NCBI GenBank assembly: GCA_964423615.1
Contig: CAYRFQ010000037.1
Location: 1 to 64,000 of the forward strand
Source of the DNA: CAYRFQ01 sp964423615
GTDB taxonomy: Bacteria > Planctomycetota > Planctomycetia > Gemmatales > Gemmataceae
Direction of reading: 5' to 3'
DNA: 64,000 bases
This document shows positions 8,962 through 17,480 of this stretch, piece by piece. A program made the position numbers and the translations under genes. The notes under the pieces were generated by a model that saw only the letters and a list, made by a program, of their open reading frames with translations, was not told the DNA's origin and made no database searches. Positions within the stretch are counted from its first letter, which is position 1. Every line of letters starts with the position of its first letter.

Positions 8962-9738
8962 ATGGTTCGTTCCTACCTCGGCTTGAGTGCGTTGAGCGCT
9001 ATGTGTGCGGTCCTGCTCTGGATGGCTCCACCACCGATTCCCGAACAGGCTCACCAAGACGGCTTTCCGTCGCTTGCAGTCGAATCAACGACCCCACCAA
9101 ACGATCTGGAATGCAACACGTTTTCGATCGTTGCGTATGACCCCCAGCGCAAGGAATGGGGAGTCGGTGTCGCTTCCAGGGTCCTCGCAGTTGGAGCGGT
9201 CGTTCCGTTCGCAAAGGCCGGTGTCGGAGCAGTCGCCACCCAATCTTTCGCCAATACGACCTATGGTCCCGAAGGACTGGCTTTGTTAGCCAAAGGGAAG
9301 TCCACGGAGGAAGTCATTGAAATCCTCACGAAAAAAGACAAAGCCAGAGCTTATCGGCAAGTAGGAATGATCGACGCCAATGGAAACTCAGCTAACTACA
9401 CAGGATCCAAATGCAAAGAGTACGCAGGCGCGAAAAAGGGGAAAAACTACAGTTGCCAGGGGAACTTGTTGGCGGGAAAGAAGGTGATCGACGACATGGC
9501 TGCGGCTTTCGAAAAGGCCGAAGGACGGCTCGCCTTTCGAATCATGGCAGCCCTCGAAGCGGCTGAGAAGGCTGGAGGTGATAAACGCGGCAAACAGTCG
9601 GCGGCGATCTTGGTCGTTCGCGCGAAAGGTGGCTACGGCGGATTGAATGATCGTTACGTCGATTTACGCGTTGACGATCACGAGGCTCCAGTTCAGGAGT
9701 TGATGCGGCTCTTGAAGAAACGATTTCGCCGGCGATAG
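8962..9738 (+). CDS. Exported DUF1028 family protein
   Basis: 258 aa from the ATG at 8962; an N-terminal hydrophobic stretch (SYLGLSALSAMCAVLLWMA) indicates export. The core starts with NTFSIVAYDPQRKEWGVGVA followed by SRVLAVGAVVPFAKAGVGAV, the hallmark of DUF1028, a family predicted to have an Ntn-hydrolase-like fold. It continues with GNLLAGKKVIDDM and ends in a basic tail (LLKKRFRRR). Homologues are annotated only as DUF1028 proteins, and the substrate is unknown. Most family members I know are cytoplasmic, so the leader is notable but typical of secreted planctomycete versions. A kinase gene starts 59 bp downstream on the same strand. Confidence 0.88.
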   Translation: MVRSYLGLSALSAMCAVLLWMAPPPIPEQAHQDGFPSLAVESTTPPNDLECNTFSIVAYDPQRKEWGVGVASRVLAVGAVVPFAKAGVGAVATQSFANTTYGPEGLALLAKGKSTEEVIEILTKKDKARAYRQVGMIDANGNSANYTGSKCKEYAGAKKGKNYSCQGNLLAGKKVIDDMAAAFEKAEGRLAFRIMAALEAAEKAGGDKRGKQSAAILVVRAKGGYGGLNDRYVDLRVDDHEAPVQELMRLLKKRFRRR

Positions 9739-9797
9739 AACAGACTCCGGCAAGCGCGTAAACAAGCCCTCGGGACAATTCCTACAGAAAGCCAAAG

Positions 9798-10781
9798 ATG
9801 TCTGAGGTCGTTACCTTTGGGGAGGCGATGGTCCGATTGACGCCTCCTTCGTTTCAACGAGTCGAGCAAGCCCGAAGCCTGGATGTTCATGTGGCTGGTG
9901 CTGAACTCAACACGGCCGTGACGCTCGCGCGACTCGGGTGTGAAACGGCCTGGGTTTCCCGGTTGACCAACAATCCCATCGGCCGCGTCGTTGCGAACCA
10001 CGCCCGGGAAGGAGGCGTCAACACGGACCACATTGCCTGGACGGACGAAGATCGGATAGGGTTGTTGTTTCTTGAGAACGGAGCCTCGCCGCGTGCCAGT
10101 TCGGTAGTCTACGACCGGAAGAATTCAGCGATGGCTCGTATTCAACCCGGCATGATCCATTGGCCATCGGTCTTTTCCCGAGCCAAATGGTTTCACATCA
10201 CCGGAATTACCCCAGCCCTCAGCGAGTCATCACGGGCAACGACTCGCGAGGCTCTTGAGGCCGCAAAGCGATCAGGCGTTCGCGTTTCGTTTGACCCGAA
10301 TTATCGTTCCAAGTTGTGGTCGTTAGAAGAATGTCATGAGTGTGTCGCGACCCTCCTTCCGCTGTGCGACGTCCTCATCACGTCGATGCCCGGTGCCGCG
10401 TTAGTTCTGCAAGTCGAAGGCAACGACGAAGAAGACGTTGCCCGACGGTTAATCGAGTCGTACGGACTGGAACTCGTTGCCTTCACTCGACGGGAGAGTT
10501 CGTCTGTCCGAAACAACACCTTCACAGGCACGGTTTACACAACAGAGTCACGATACGAGACCAAAACGTACGAAGTCGAAATCGTCGATCGGTTGGGTGC
10601 TGGCGACGCTTTTGCGGGTGGTCTACTCTTCGGGTTGTGGCAAGAGAACATCCAGACGGGCTTGGATTACGGAGTCGCGGCGGCAGCCCTCAAGCATACG
10701 ATCCCAGGGGATTTTGCGTGGGTAACGGTCGAGGAACTCCAACACGTCGTGGAAGGCGGAAGCCTGCGTATCCAACGATGA
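9798..10781 (+). CDS. kdgK: PfkB-family sugar kinase, likely 2-dehydro-3-deoxygluconokinase
   Basis: 327 aa, close to the usual length. The N-terminus VVTFGEAMVRLTPP and the GAELNTAVTLARLG segment match KDG kinases of the ribokinase/PfkB family. The C-terminal signature DRLGAGDAFAGGLLFG contains the catalytic Asp in GAGD and the anion hole. The expected reaction is ATP-dependent phosphorylation of 2-keto-3-deoxygluconate in Entner-Doudoroff or uronate catabolism, in the cytoplasm. KDG and other sugar acids cannot be fully separated by eye, and no KDPG aldolase gene adjoins it. It follows the DUF1028 gene by 59 bp on the same strand and may be co-transcribed. Confidence 0.87.
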   Translation: MSEVVTFGEAMVRLTPPSFQRVEQARSLDVHVAGAELNTAVTLARLGCETAWVSRLTNNPIGRVVANHAREGGVNTDHIAWTDEDRIGLLFLENGASPRASSVVYDRKNSAMARIQPGMIHWPSVFSRAKWFHITGITPALSESSRATTREALEAAKRSGVRVSFDPNYRSKLWSLEECHECVATLLPLCDVLITSMPGAALVLQVEGNDEEDVARRLIESYGLELVAFTRRESSSVRNNTFTGTVYTTESRYETKTYEVEIVDRLGAGDAFAGGLLFGLWQENIQTGLDYGVAAAALKHTIPGDFAWVTVEELQHVVEGGSLRIQR

Positions 10782-11044
10782 AGGATCTTTCAAAACACCT
10801 CGGGAATGCTCGAGCAGCAAAGAAACGGTGTCGTGTGACCAGTTGCGATGCGGTGACGGCACCCTACGCCGAATAGCCCAATGGATCCTGAGGCCTCCTC
10901 GTCGGGACGACGACGCCAAGAGTTCAAGACTTTCGTAGTTTCACGCACCAGCTATTTTCTACCTGGTGCCGAATGGTTGGCCCGTCACCCGACTGGTTTT
11001 CGCACTGTTCTGTAGCAAGCCCTCTGTCTTCAAGGACCCAGCAC

Positions 11045-11722
11045 ATGTTCCTCTCCAAAAACCAAGTTCGAGAAGTCGACCAAATCGCCATCACAGAGTT
11101 CGGAATTCCAAGCGTGATTCTGATGGAGAATGCAGGACGTGGATGTGCCGAGTTGTTGATCCGTTTGGGAATCCACGCACCTGTCGGCATCGTCTGTGGG
11201 AAAGGAAATAACGGCGGTGACGGTTTCGTAATGGCTCGTCATCTCGTGAATCACGGTTTTGAAGTCAAAGTGCTGTTGTTGGGCGAACCGGAAGAAATCT
11301 CCAACGACTCCAAGGTCAACTACGACATCGCATCGCGAATGCACCTTCCCATCCAATCGCGAGCCAAGGAAGCCATCACCGCCGATTGGATACGGGAAGA
11401 ACTCGTGGGTTGTGAATGGGTGGTCGATGCGATCTTCGGAACGGGCCTTAGTGATGAAATCCGTGCTCCCTACGATGCGATCGTCGAAGTCATCAACGAA
11501 AGCGGGGCGAACGTCTTTTCCGTGGACATCCCATCCGGACTCGATTGCGACACCGGAAAAGTTCTTGGGAGATGTGTCAAAGCGCAACATACCGCCACTT
11601 TTGTCGCTGTGAAAGTTGGCTTTGCCGAGGAAACGGCTCAAGAGTGGCTGGGGCAAGTTCACGTCATCGGAATTGGTGCGCCTGAAGAATGTATGAAATT
11701 GGCTTGCGCGCGGATCGAATAA
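11045..11722 (+). CDS. nnrE: NAD(P)H-hydrate epimerase (YjeF N-terminal domain)
   Basis: 225 aa from the ATG at 11045. An upstream in-frame start would add 24 residues without family similarity. Motifs: LSKNQVREVDQIAI, GIPSVILMENAGRG, the CGKGNNGGDGFVMARHL loop, DAIFGTGLSDEIRAPY, and VDIPSGLDCDTGK. These match the YjeF_N/AIBP fold, which epimerises R-NAD(P)HX to the S form for repair. The C-terminal ADP/ATP-dependent dehydratase domain (NnrD) found fused in many bacteria is absent, so dehydration must be encoded elsewhere. It is cytoplasmic. An ABC transporter gene pair follows 49 bp downstream. Confidence 0.93.
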   Translation: MFLSKNQVREVDQIAITEFGIPSVILMENAGRGCAELLIRLGIHAPVGIVCGKGNNGGDGFVMARHLVNHGFEVKVLLLGEPEEISNDSKVNYDIASRMHLPIQSRAKEAITADWIREELVGCEWVVDAIFGTGLSDEIRAPYDAIVEVINESGANVFSVDIPSGLDCDTGKVLGRCVKAQHTATFVAVKVGFAEETAQEWLGQVHVIGIGAPEECMKLACARIE

Positions 11723-11771
11723 TCGAAGAGAGTATGGCCCCTTTCCTTGAACATACAAGCGAGTTACGGTC

Positions 11772-12626
11772 ATGATCGATGTCCGTGAGCTGTCTTTCAC
11801 ATATCCGAAGACGTCACAACCGGCGCTTCGGAACCTGTCCTTTGCCATCGAAGACAACGAAATTTTTGGATTTCTGGGCCCGAGCGGCTCGGGGAAATCG
11901 ACAACCCAGAAAATTTTGATCGGACTACTCAAGGAGTACACCGGTCATGTCGATGTGCTTGGGATGTCACTCTCGGAATGGGGCCATGAGTATTACGAAC
12001 AGATCGGGGTTTCGTTTGAACTTCCGAACCACTACTTGAAACTCACCGCGAAAGAAAATTTGGACTACTTTCGGTCCCTCTACTCCGTCGAAACAGAAGC
12101 CCCGATGCACTTGCTCGAACTCGTGGGGCTCGCCGATGATGCAGACAAGCCCGTTTCGAATTTCTCGAAGGGGATGAAAAATCGCCTGAATGTCGCTCGG
12201 TCGTTGCTGAACAAGCCCAAGGTTCTGTTCCTCGACGAACCGACAGCAGGGCTCGATCCGGTGAACGCCCGACGGTTGAAGGATCTGATAGCCGAGGTTC
12301 GGAAGCGCGGGACCACTATTTTTCTCACGACTCACAACATGATGGTAGCGGACGAGTTGTGTGATCGCGTGGCGTTCCTCGTCGACGGCGAAATCAAGCT
12401 CATCGACTTTCCTCGGGAACTCAAACTACGGTATGGGACTCGAACCGTTCGAGTCGAATGTGGTCAAAATGGGGAAAGCACGGGGAAGGACTTTGGCCTC
12501 AACGGACTCGCCGAAAATACCGAGTTTCTCGACATGCTACGCCGAGACGACTTGCAGACCATTCACACCCAGGAAACGACACTCGACAACATTTTCATCC
12601 AAGTGACCGGGAGGGAGCTCGTATGA
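11772..12626 (+). CDS. ABC transporter ATP-binding protein (exporter type)
   Basis: 284 aa. Walker A GPSGSGKST near residue 40, the Q-loop region around GVSFELPNHY, a signature variant NFSKGMKNRLNVARS (SKGM in place of SGGQ), Walker B KVLFLDEPTAGLDP, and the H-loop LTTHNM. The C-terminal extension after about residue 210 is usual for ABC-2 exporters of the drug/fluoroquinolone or Nod-factor type. Its stop overlaps the start of the permease gene in an ATGA arrangement (12623-12626), indicating translational coupling. The two proteins should form a membrane exporter; the substrate is unknown. Confidence 0.92.
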   Translation: MIDVRELSFTYPKTSQPALRNLSFAIEDNEIFGFLGPSGSGKSTTQKILIGLLKEYTGHVDVLGMSLSEWGHEYYEQIGVSFELPNHYLKLTAKENLDYFRSLYSVETEAPMHLLELVGLADDADKPVSNFSKGMKNRLNVARSLLNKPKVLFLDEPTAGLDPVNARRLKDLIAEVRKRGTTIFLTTHNMMVADELCDRVAFLVDGEIKLIDFPRELKLRYGTRTVRVECGQNGESTGKDFGLNGLAENTEFLDMLRRDDLQTIHTQETTLDNIFIQVTGRELV

Positions 12627-13375
12627 AGCGATTTCTCTCGACATTACGGCTCGATGTCGTCGTCCAATTCCGGCAAGGTTTTTACTACGCGACGATCGTC
12701 ATCGTCGTCATGTGGGCCGCGATATTGACGGTCCTGAGTTCGTCCTTGAGTGCCTCCACGGGGTCGAGCCCGGGTGTCCAACATACTCCCTCGGAATTCA
12801 TTCGTGGGATGTACCCGGCGGTCATGTTCGGGAACATGGTCATCACGACCTTCATGTTTGTCGGGGGCTTGGTGCTTTTGGAAAAGGCGCAAAGGGTCCA
12901 CGAAGGACTCGTCGTTTCACCCTTGCGAGTGGATGAATATTTGTGGAGCAAAGTCGGCAGCCTGACGTTCTTGGTAATCATAGAGAGTCTGTTGATTACC
13001 GGTTACGCGTGGTTTCTGAACTTGTTCGAGTCACTGAATCCGTTCTGGGTCGTGTTGGGACTCGCTCAAGGCGCGATTGCACTCACCTTGGCCGGTTTTG
13101 TGATGGTCATCCGGTACAATTCCCTCAACGAGTTTCTTCTTCCGGCCAGCATGGTTACGGGAATTCTGGAAGTTCCGGCGATTCGCTTTCTCGGAGTCGA
13201 TGACCACTTTCTGTTTTACTTGCTGCCGTCCTACGGCCCACTTCTGTTACTCGAACGAGCCCAACACTCTCTTGAGATTTGGAAGTTGGTCTACGCTTTC
13301 GTTTACCCCACCATTTGGATAGCCATATGTCTGTTTTGGGGTCGAAGTGGGTTCCGGAAATTCATTCGGGTGTAG
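12623..13375 (+). CDS. ABC-2 type transporter permease
   Basis: 250 aa. The ATG at 12623 overlaps the ATPase stop by 4 nt, which fixes the start. About six hydrophobic segments are visible: near residues 20-40 (YYATIVIVVMWAAILTVL), 65-90, 110-135, 140-165, 170-195 and 225-245. The segment VLLEKAQRVHEGLVVSPLR resembles the amphipathic region common in ABC-2 permeases. It partners with the upstream ATPase as an exporter. The closest type I can suggest is the fluoroquinolone-export-like pair, but the substrate is not determinable. Confidence 0.88.
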   Translation: MKRFLSTLRLDVVVQFRQGFYYATIVIVVMWAAILTVLSSSLSASTGSSPGVQHTPSEFIRGMYPAVMFGNMVITTFMFVGGLVLLEKAQRVHEGLVVSPLRVDEYLWSKVGSLTFLVIIESLLITGYAWFLNLFESLNPFWVVLGLAQGAIALTLAGFVMVIRYNSLNEFLLPASMVTGILEVPAIRFLGVDDHFLFYLLPSYGPLLLLERAQHSLEIWKLVYAFVYPTIWIAICLFWGRSGFRKFIRV

Positions 13376-13662
13376 CGCTCCATCTGGTTCCCAGATGCGG
13401 ATTGATTTCCTGGATCACTTGCGTGCAACACGTGCGGGTTTGACTTGCATCGGGAAACGAATCAGACTTCTGAAGTGGCTCTCGGATCACAGCCGTTTTT
13501 GGAAAGAAAACACGCTGGTGGTAGAGCAAGAGATCGGGAAAACGACTGATGGGAGCAGAGCAACATGGCGGATGTGAGGCCTGGTTTCGGGTTGAGCCGA
13601 ACCAAATGGCTGGAGAAGACCAATGCATGTTCGCGCCATGTTGCCGAACGTCTCACACGGAA

Positions 13663-13851
13663 TTAGACGTGGGCCTTCCGCATGTTTCTGAGCTTGCGCT
13701 GTTTCGCTCGTCGACGGAGGTCGCTGGGCTTCTCGTAATGTTTCCGTTTTCGAAGTTCTTTCTGAACTCCACTTCGCTCCAACAATTTTTTGAAGCGCCG
13801 CAACGCCACACCAATCGACTCACGATCATTCACACGCATTCGCAAAGACAT
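13663..13851 (-). CDS. rpsU: Small ribosomal subunit protein bS21
   Basis: 62 aa, a normal length. The sequence MSLRMRVNDRESIGVALRRF...LLERSGVQKELRKRKHYEKP...RRRAKQRKLRN is a clear S21 family match, highly basic. The start ATG at 13849-13851 has an excellent Shine-Dalgarno (aggag) five bases upstream on the minus strand. It is a component of the 30S subunit near the mRNA 3' anti-SD region. It is a single gene flanked by 287 bp and 228 bp of intergenic DNA, opposite in direction to both neighbours. Confidence 0.95.
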   Translation of the reverse strand: MSLRMRVNDRESIGVALRRFKKLLERSGVQKELRKRKHYEKPSDLRRRAKQRKLRNMRKAHV

Positions 13852-14079
13852 AGCATCTCCTAAACAGGGGACATTGAAACAGAATCGCGTACCATTCCGG
13901 AGGAGTCTTCCACCCCACGAGGGAGCCTTGTTGGGGCAGACGCAGAAGAGAGATCAAGTTGTAGAGCAGATTCAGCATAGTCTGAATGGTTTGCAAAAGG
14001 GTATTATACCCGAAATGTCAGCGAGAGGCAACCAAGACGGCTGCCCAGGATCACTACCCGACGGAGCAATGAGACGACC

Positions 14080-15087
14080 ATGTCCGATTTCGAGTCTCTC
14101 CTCGATGCCATCCCCAAAGATCCGAACGTGGCGTTCATCTTGGCCGACTACCTCGAAGAACGTGGCGATCCCAGGTGTGAGCTGCTTCGTCTCTCGTACA
14201 CTCTGAGGGACCTGGAGGGCAACGGATCGCTGGTCCGTCGGCAACTCGTCGACGACGGACCGGGAGAAGCGAATCAACCAAAGACCATCTTCGAGATCAC
14301 GCCCGAACGGATCGCCATGGAAGAGCGATTGCGGGAGTTGGTCTTGGTCGAAGGACTCGAACCAGTAATTCCCCAATACACCAACGAGATCGGTATGGAG
14401 TTCGTCTGGATCCCACCTGGCAAGTTCTTGATGGGCAGTCCCGACGACGAACCCGAAAGATACGACAACGAAACCCAACACGAAGTGACTCTGACGAAGG
14501 GTTTTTGGCTCCAGACGACGACCGTCACACAACAGCAATGGGAGCAAGTCATGGGAAACAACTCGAGCCGATTTCGGGGAGAGAATTTGCCCGTCGAACA
14601 TGTGTCTTGGAACGATTGTGCGGATTTTTGCCAGAAAGTGACCGAACTGACCGGACGAAAGACAGTTTTGCCAACACAAGCTCAGTGGGAGTACGCTTGT
14701 CGAGCCGGGACGACAAGTCCGTTTTGGTTTGGCAAGACGATCACCACAAACCAGGCCAATTATCATGGCGAGTATCCCTACGCTGGTGGTGAGAAAGGTG
14801 AGTTTCGGGACCGAACCGTTGTTGTGAAGTCGTTTCTCCCAAACGGTTGGGGTTTGTATCAGATGCATGGCAACGTTCGGGAATGGTGTCACAATTGGTA
14901 CGACACCAAGCCCACTGTAGATCCCGAGGTCGATCCAAAAGGGCCAACAAAGAGCGGTCGCCGGGTTCTACGAGGCGGGAGTTGGGCCAACGCCGCAACC
15001 ACTTGTCGGTCAGCGGTTCGCCACTACCGGGCTCCCATAAAGCGCGACGAACACATAGGGTTCCGTTGCGCTCAAGTTTCGGAGTGA
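14080..15087 (+). CDS. TIGR02996 domain + formylglycine-generating enzyme-like (SUMF1) protein
   Basis: 335 aa. Residues 1-45 (SLLDAIPKDPNVAFILADYL, EERGDPRCELLRL) form a TIGR02996 domain, a short planctomycete 'repeat-companion' module. Residues about 105-330 are a SUMF1/FGE-type domain: EFVWIPPGKFLMGSP, HEVTLTKGFWL, VTQQQWEQVMG, PVEHVSWNDCADFC, LPTQAQWEYACRAGT, GNVREWCHNWY, RRVLRGGSW and HIGFRCAQ. Family members range from true sulfatase-activating enzymes to binding or structural variants. The paired active-site Cys of aerobic FGE would lie near the C-terminus, and I cannot confirm them. A sulfatase lies 28 kb away, so a maturation role is possible but unproven. No signal peptide. Confidence 0.85.
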   Translation: MSDFESLLDAIPKDPNVAFILADYLEERGDPRCELLRLSYTLRDLEGNGSLVRRQLVDDGPGEANQPKTIFEITPERIAMEERLRELVLVEGLEPVIPQYTNEIGMEFVWIPPGKFLMGSPDDEPERYDNETQHEVTLTKGFWLQTTTVTQQQWEQVMGNNSSRFRGENLPVEHVSWNDCADFCQKVTELTGRKTVLPTQAQWEYACRAGTTSPFWFGKTITTNQANYHGEYPYAGGEKGEFRDRTVVVKSFLPNGWGLYQMHGNVREWCHNWYDTKPTVDPEVDPKGPTKSGRRVLRGGSWANAATTCRSAVRHYRAPIKRDEHIGFRCAQVSE

Positions 15088-15362
15088 TCCCTCGTTTTCG
15101 TGTGGGGCCACCGTCGTAAGCTCCTCGTCACACTCTACGGCAATCGCGGAAGCCACTGCTAAGTTCATCCAGTCGCAAAGTGTCCGAACAAGGAAAAACA
15201 CCCGTTTCTGTTTTCCGCCCCACGAACCATCGGCCCAACTTCGCATCCGTTTTCCTGCACGCGGAGAGTCAGAAAGTTGATAAACTAAACCAACGCACGC
15301 GGAATTCTTGCTGCCGCGATACATTCATTCTTCCTTCCTGAACCAAAGCACCTGAGGCACTC

Positions 15363-16616
15363 ATGCATCTGAAGTTGGCAAAACGGTTACTCTTCGAGAC
15401 CGATAAACACGCTTTGTGGAAACTCGTCTGGAATATGGGCTTCAAAGGAATGCTCTCGGTCCAAAAACATAAAAGCCGTCTAAAACGCGGCGAAGTCTTC
15501 CCTCCGTTCCTCTACATCTCGGTCATCAACAGTTGCAATTTGCGTTGCCAGGGCTGTTGGGTCGACGTGGCATCGAAACAAGAGACGATTTCCCTCGACG
15601 CCATGAATGACCTGATCGGCGAAGCCAAGAAGATGGGTAACTCGTTCTTCGGCCTCGTCGGTGGCGAACCCTTCATGCATCCACAGTTGCTCGACATCGT
15701 CGCCGCTCATCCGGATTGCTACTTCCAGATTTTCACCAACGGCCAGTTCATCACCGACGAGACGGCCAAGGAACTCCGTAAACTCGGGAACGTAACCCCG
15801 TTGATCAGCGTCGAAGGGAATGAAATCGTCAGCGACGAACGACGCGGTCGCCCAGATGTGTTTAGCAAGACGATGGAGGGCTTGCAGAACTGCCTCAACA
15901 ACAAAATCATGACGGGCGTCTGCACGAGCCTGGCACGGACGAATTTCAAGGACCTGCTCACCGAAAAGTGGGTCGATCGCCTCATCGAGATGGGAGTCCT
16001 CTACACGTGGTTCCACGTCTACCGACCGATGGGACCGAAACCCGAATTCGACCTCTGCCTGACGCCCGAACAACAACTTCAAGCGCGCAAGTTCGTCGTC
16101 GAGATGCGAGCCAAGAAACCAATCATCATAGTGGACGCTTATTTCGACGGCGAAGGACAAGCCCTGTGTCCGGCGGCTACCGGATTCACTCACCACATCA
16201 ACCCGTGGGGCGGAATCGAGCCGTGTCCCATCGTCCAGTTCACCAAGGAATCGATCTACAAGACAGAAGACGACCCGCGTTCGTTGCGCGAGAAATTCAA
16301 GCAGTCGAGCTATCTCAAGGAGTGGCGGGAACTCGCTTTATCGACGACTCGTGGGTGCATCGTTCTCGAACGTCCGGATTTGCTCCAAGCCTTGATTGAA
16401 AAACATGGAGCCACCGACGGCACGGTTCGCGGAACCGCCCTGGAAGAACTCAAAGCGATGAACGTGCGGACTTCGCAGTACAACCCGGGCAATGAGGTTC
16501 CCGAGAAAAATTGGCTTTACCGAATCGCCAAACGATTTTGGTTTAATGACTTCGGCGGGTATCAAGGACAGGACCATACCAAGAACTCGGCCCCAGCTGT
16601 GCTGAGTCGGCCATAG
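15363..16616 (+). CDS. Radical SAM protein
   Basis: 417 aa. The motif CNLRCQGC at about residue 59 is the CxxxCxxC [4Fe-4S] cluster-binding site of radical SAM enzymes. Other landmarks are LVGGEPFMHP (a GGE-like SAM-binding strand), a FQIFTNGQFI strand and, in the C-terminal half, a HINPWGGIEPCP segment that resembles auxiliary cluster or SPASM-like regions. Length and layout resemble COG0535-type proteins. Such enzymes make a 5'-deoxyadenosyl radical for peptide, cofactor or lipid modification. No peptide substrate gene or partner is visible nearby, so the reaction is unknown. Cytoplasmic. The start ATG at 15363 is the first in frame. Confidence 0.87.
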   Translation: MHLKLAKRLLFETDKHALWKLVWNMGFKGMLSVQKHKSRLKRGEVFPPFLYISVINSCNLRCQGCWVDVASKQETISLDAMNDLIGEAKKMGNSFFGLVGGEPFMHPQLLDIVAAHPDCYFQIFTNGQFITDETAKELRKLGNVTPLISVEGNEIVSDERRGRPDVFSKTMEGLQNCLNNKIMTGVCTSLARTNFKDLLTEKWVDRLIEMGVLYTWFHVYRPMGPKPEFDLCLTPEQQLQARKFVVEMRAKKPIIIVDAYFDGEGQALCPAATGFTHHINPWGGIEPCPIVQFTKESIYKTEDDPRSLREKFKQSSYLKEWRELALSTTRGCIVLERPDLLQALIEKHGATDGTVRGTALEELKAMNVRTSQYNPGNEVPEKNWLYRIAKRFWFNDFGGYQGQDHTKNSAPAVLSRP

Positions 16617-16621
16617 TTTCT

Positions 16622-16742
16622 AGAGCCGCGGAGCGGCGATAGAGTTTAGCCGCGTGGCGAAAGTCCGCGAAAGCCAGAGCCTCGTCTCCTATTTCACGGG
16701 CTTGAGCCACGTTGCCTTAATCGATCGCGGCTCCGCGGCTTC
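16622..16742. repeat. Intergenic element with inverted ends (AGCCGCGGAGC)
   Basis: An 11-bp perfect inverted repeat, agccgcggagc at 16624-16634 and gctccgcggct at 16730-16740, bounds about 120 bp that starts just after the radical SAM stop. The interior contains more GC-rich partial inverted repeats. It looks like a small non-autonomous repeat or a structured RNA end. I recall AGAGCCGCGGAGCGGCG-like sequences as dispersed in planctomycete genomes, but no second copy is in this window. Confidence 0.5.
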
Positions 16743-16889
16743 CAATCCGAACGGAACACCTCCTACAAACCCTACAGCACACCCAACTCCCCAGGGGCTG
16801 CGCCAACCCACTCACCTTGAGCGTTCTGGTACCGTTCCAGTAAACGAAGTACAATTGGAACTTACGACTATCCCTTTGAGGTATCTCCG

Positions 16890-17480
16890 ATGGCTGACCC
16901 AGATCCGTTCGAAGATCTCGTCCAGCGAGTTCGCTCTGGTGACCAGGACGCCGCTGCCGAACTCGTCAAGATGTACGAACCGGCCATTCGTCGCACCATC
17001 CGTTTTCGACTCAGCGATACTCGTTTGCAAGCGGCGTTCGACTCGATGGACGTTTGTCAGTCGGTCTTGGCGAGTTTTTTCGTTCGCGCTGCTGCTGGCG
17101 AATACGAACTCGAAAGCCCCGACAAACTCAAGGGCCTACTGGTCACCATGGCTCAGAAAAAGTTGGCCAAGCAAACTCGCCGACACCGCGCTCAAAAGCG
17201 TGATCAACGCCGTATCGTTGGAGACCTTCAAGACAACACCGACGTTCCTGGAGCCGCCTCCACTCCGAGCCAACAGTTCGCAGCCAAGGAACTGTTGGAG
17301 CAAGTCCACCAAAAACTCACGGACGAAGAACGCGAGATCATGGAGCTGCGCAACCAAGGCCTGGAATGGAACGAAATTGCCCTCCAGTTGGATGGCAGCG
17401 CCGAGGCCCTCCGCAAGAAATTCGCCCGCGCCATGAACCGCATCACGGTCGAACTCGGGATCGAAGAAGACGATGAGTGA
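16890..17480 (+). CDS. ECF-family RNA polymerase sigma factor
   Basis: 196 aa. Start ATG at 16890; a much longer frame overlapping it in another register is not protein-like. Region 2 is FEDLVQRVRSGDQDAAAELV...YEPAIRRTIRFRLSD, including the planctomycete-type insertion SMDVCQSVLASFF. Region 4 is LTDEEREIMELRNQGLEWNE...IALQLDGSAEALRKKFARAM, a helix-turn-helix. It matches the Sigma70_ECF group common in Planctomycetes. The last 8 nt overlap the start of a Ser/Thr kinase gene. ECF factors paired with a membrane kinase instead of an anti-sigma factor are a known planctomycete theme, so the kinase probably controls sigma activity by phosphorylation, which is inference here. Confidence 0.92.
   Translation: MADPDPFEDLVQRVRSGDQDAAAELVKMYEPAIRRTIRFRLSDTRLQAAFDSMDVCQSVLASFFVRAAAGEYELESPDKLKGLLVTMAQKKLAKQTRRHRAQKRDQRRIVGDLQDNTDVPGAASTPSQQFAAKELLEQVHQKLTDEEREIMELRNQGLEWNEIALQLDGSAEALRKKFARAMNRITVELGIEEDDE

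Noticed and set aside
13381..13397. Hairpin catctgg/ccagatg after the permease gene
   Set aside because: Only a 7-bp stem without a T-run; too weak to call a terminator.
16654..17436. 260-codon plus-strand frame overlapping the sigma factor
   Set aside because: Different register from a clear ECF sigma factor; composition is Ser/Arg/Thr-rich as expected of a shadow frame.
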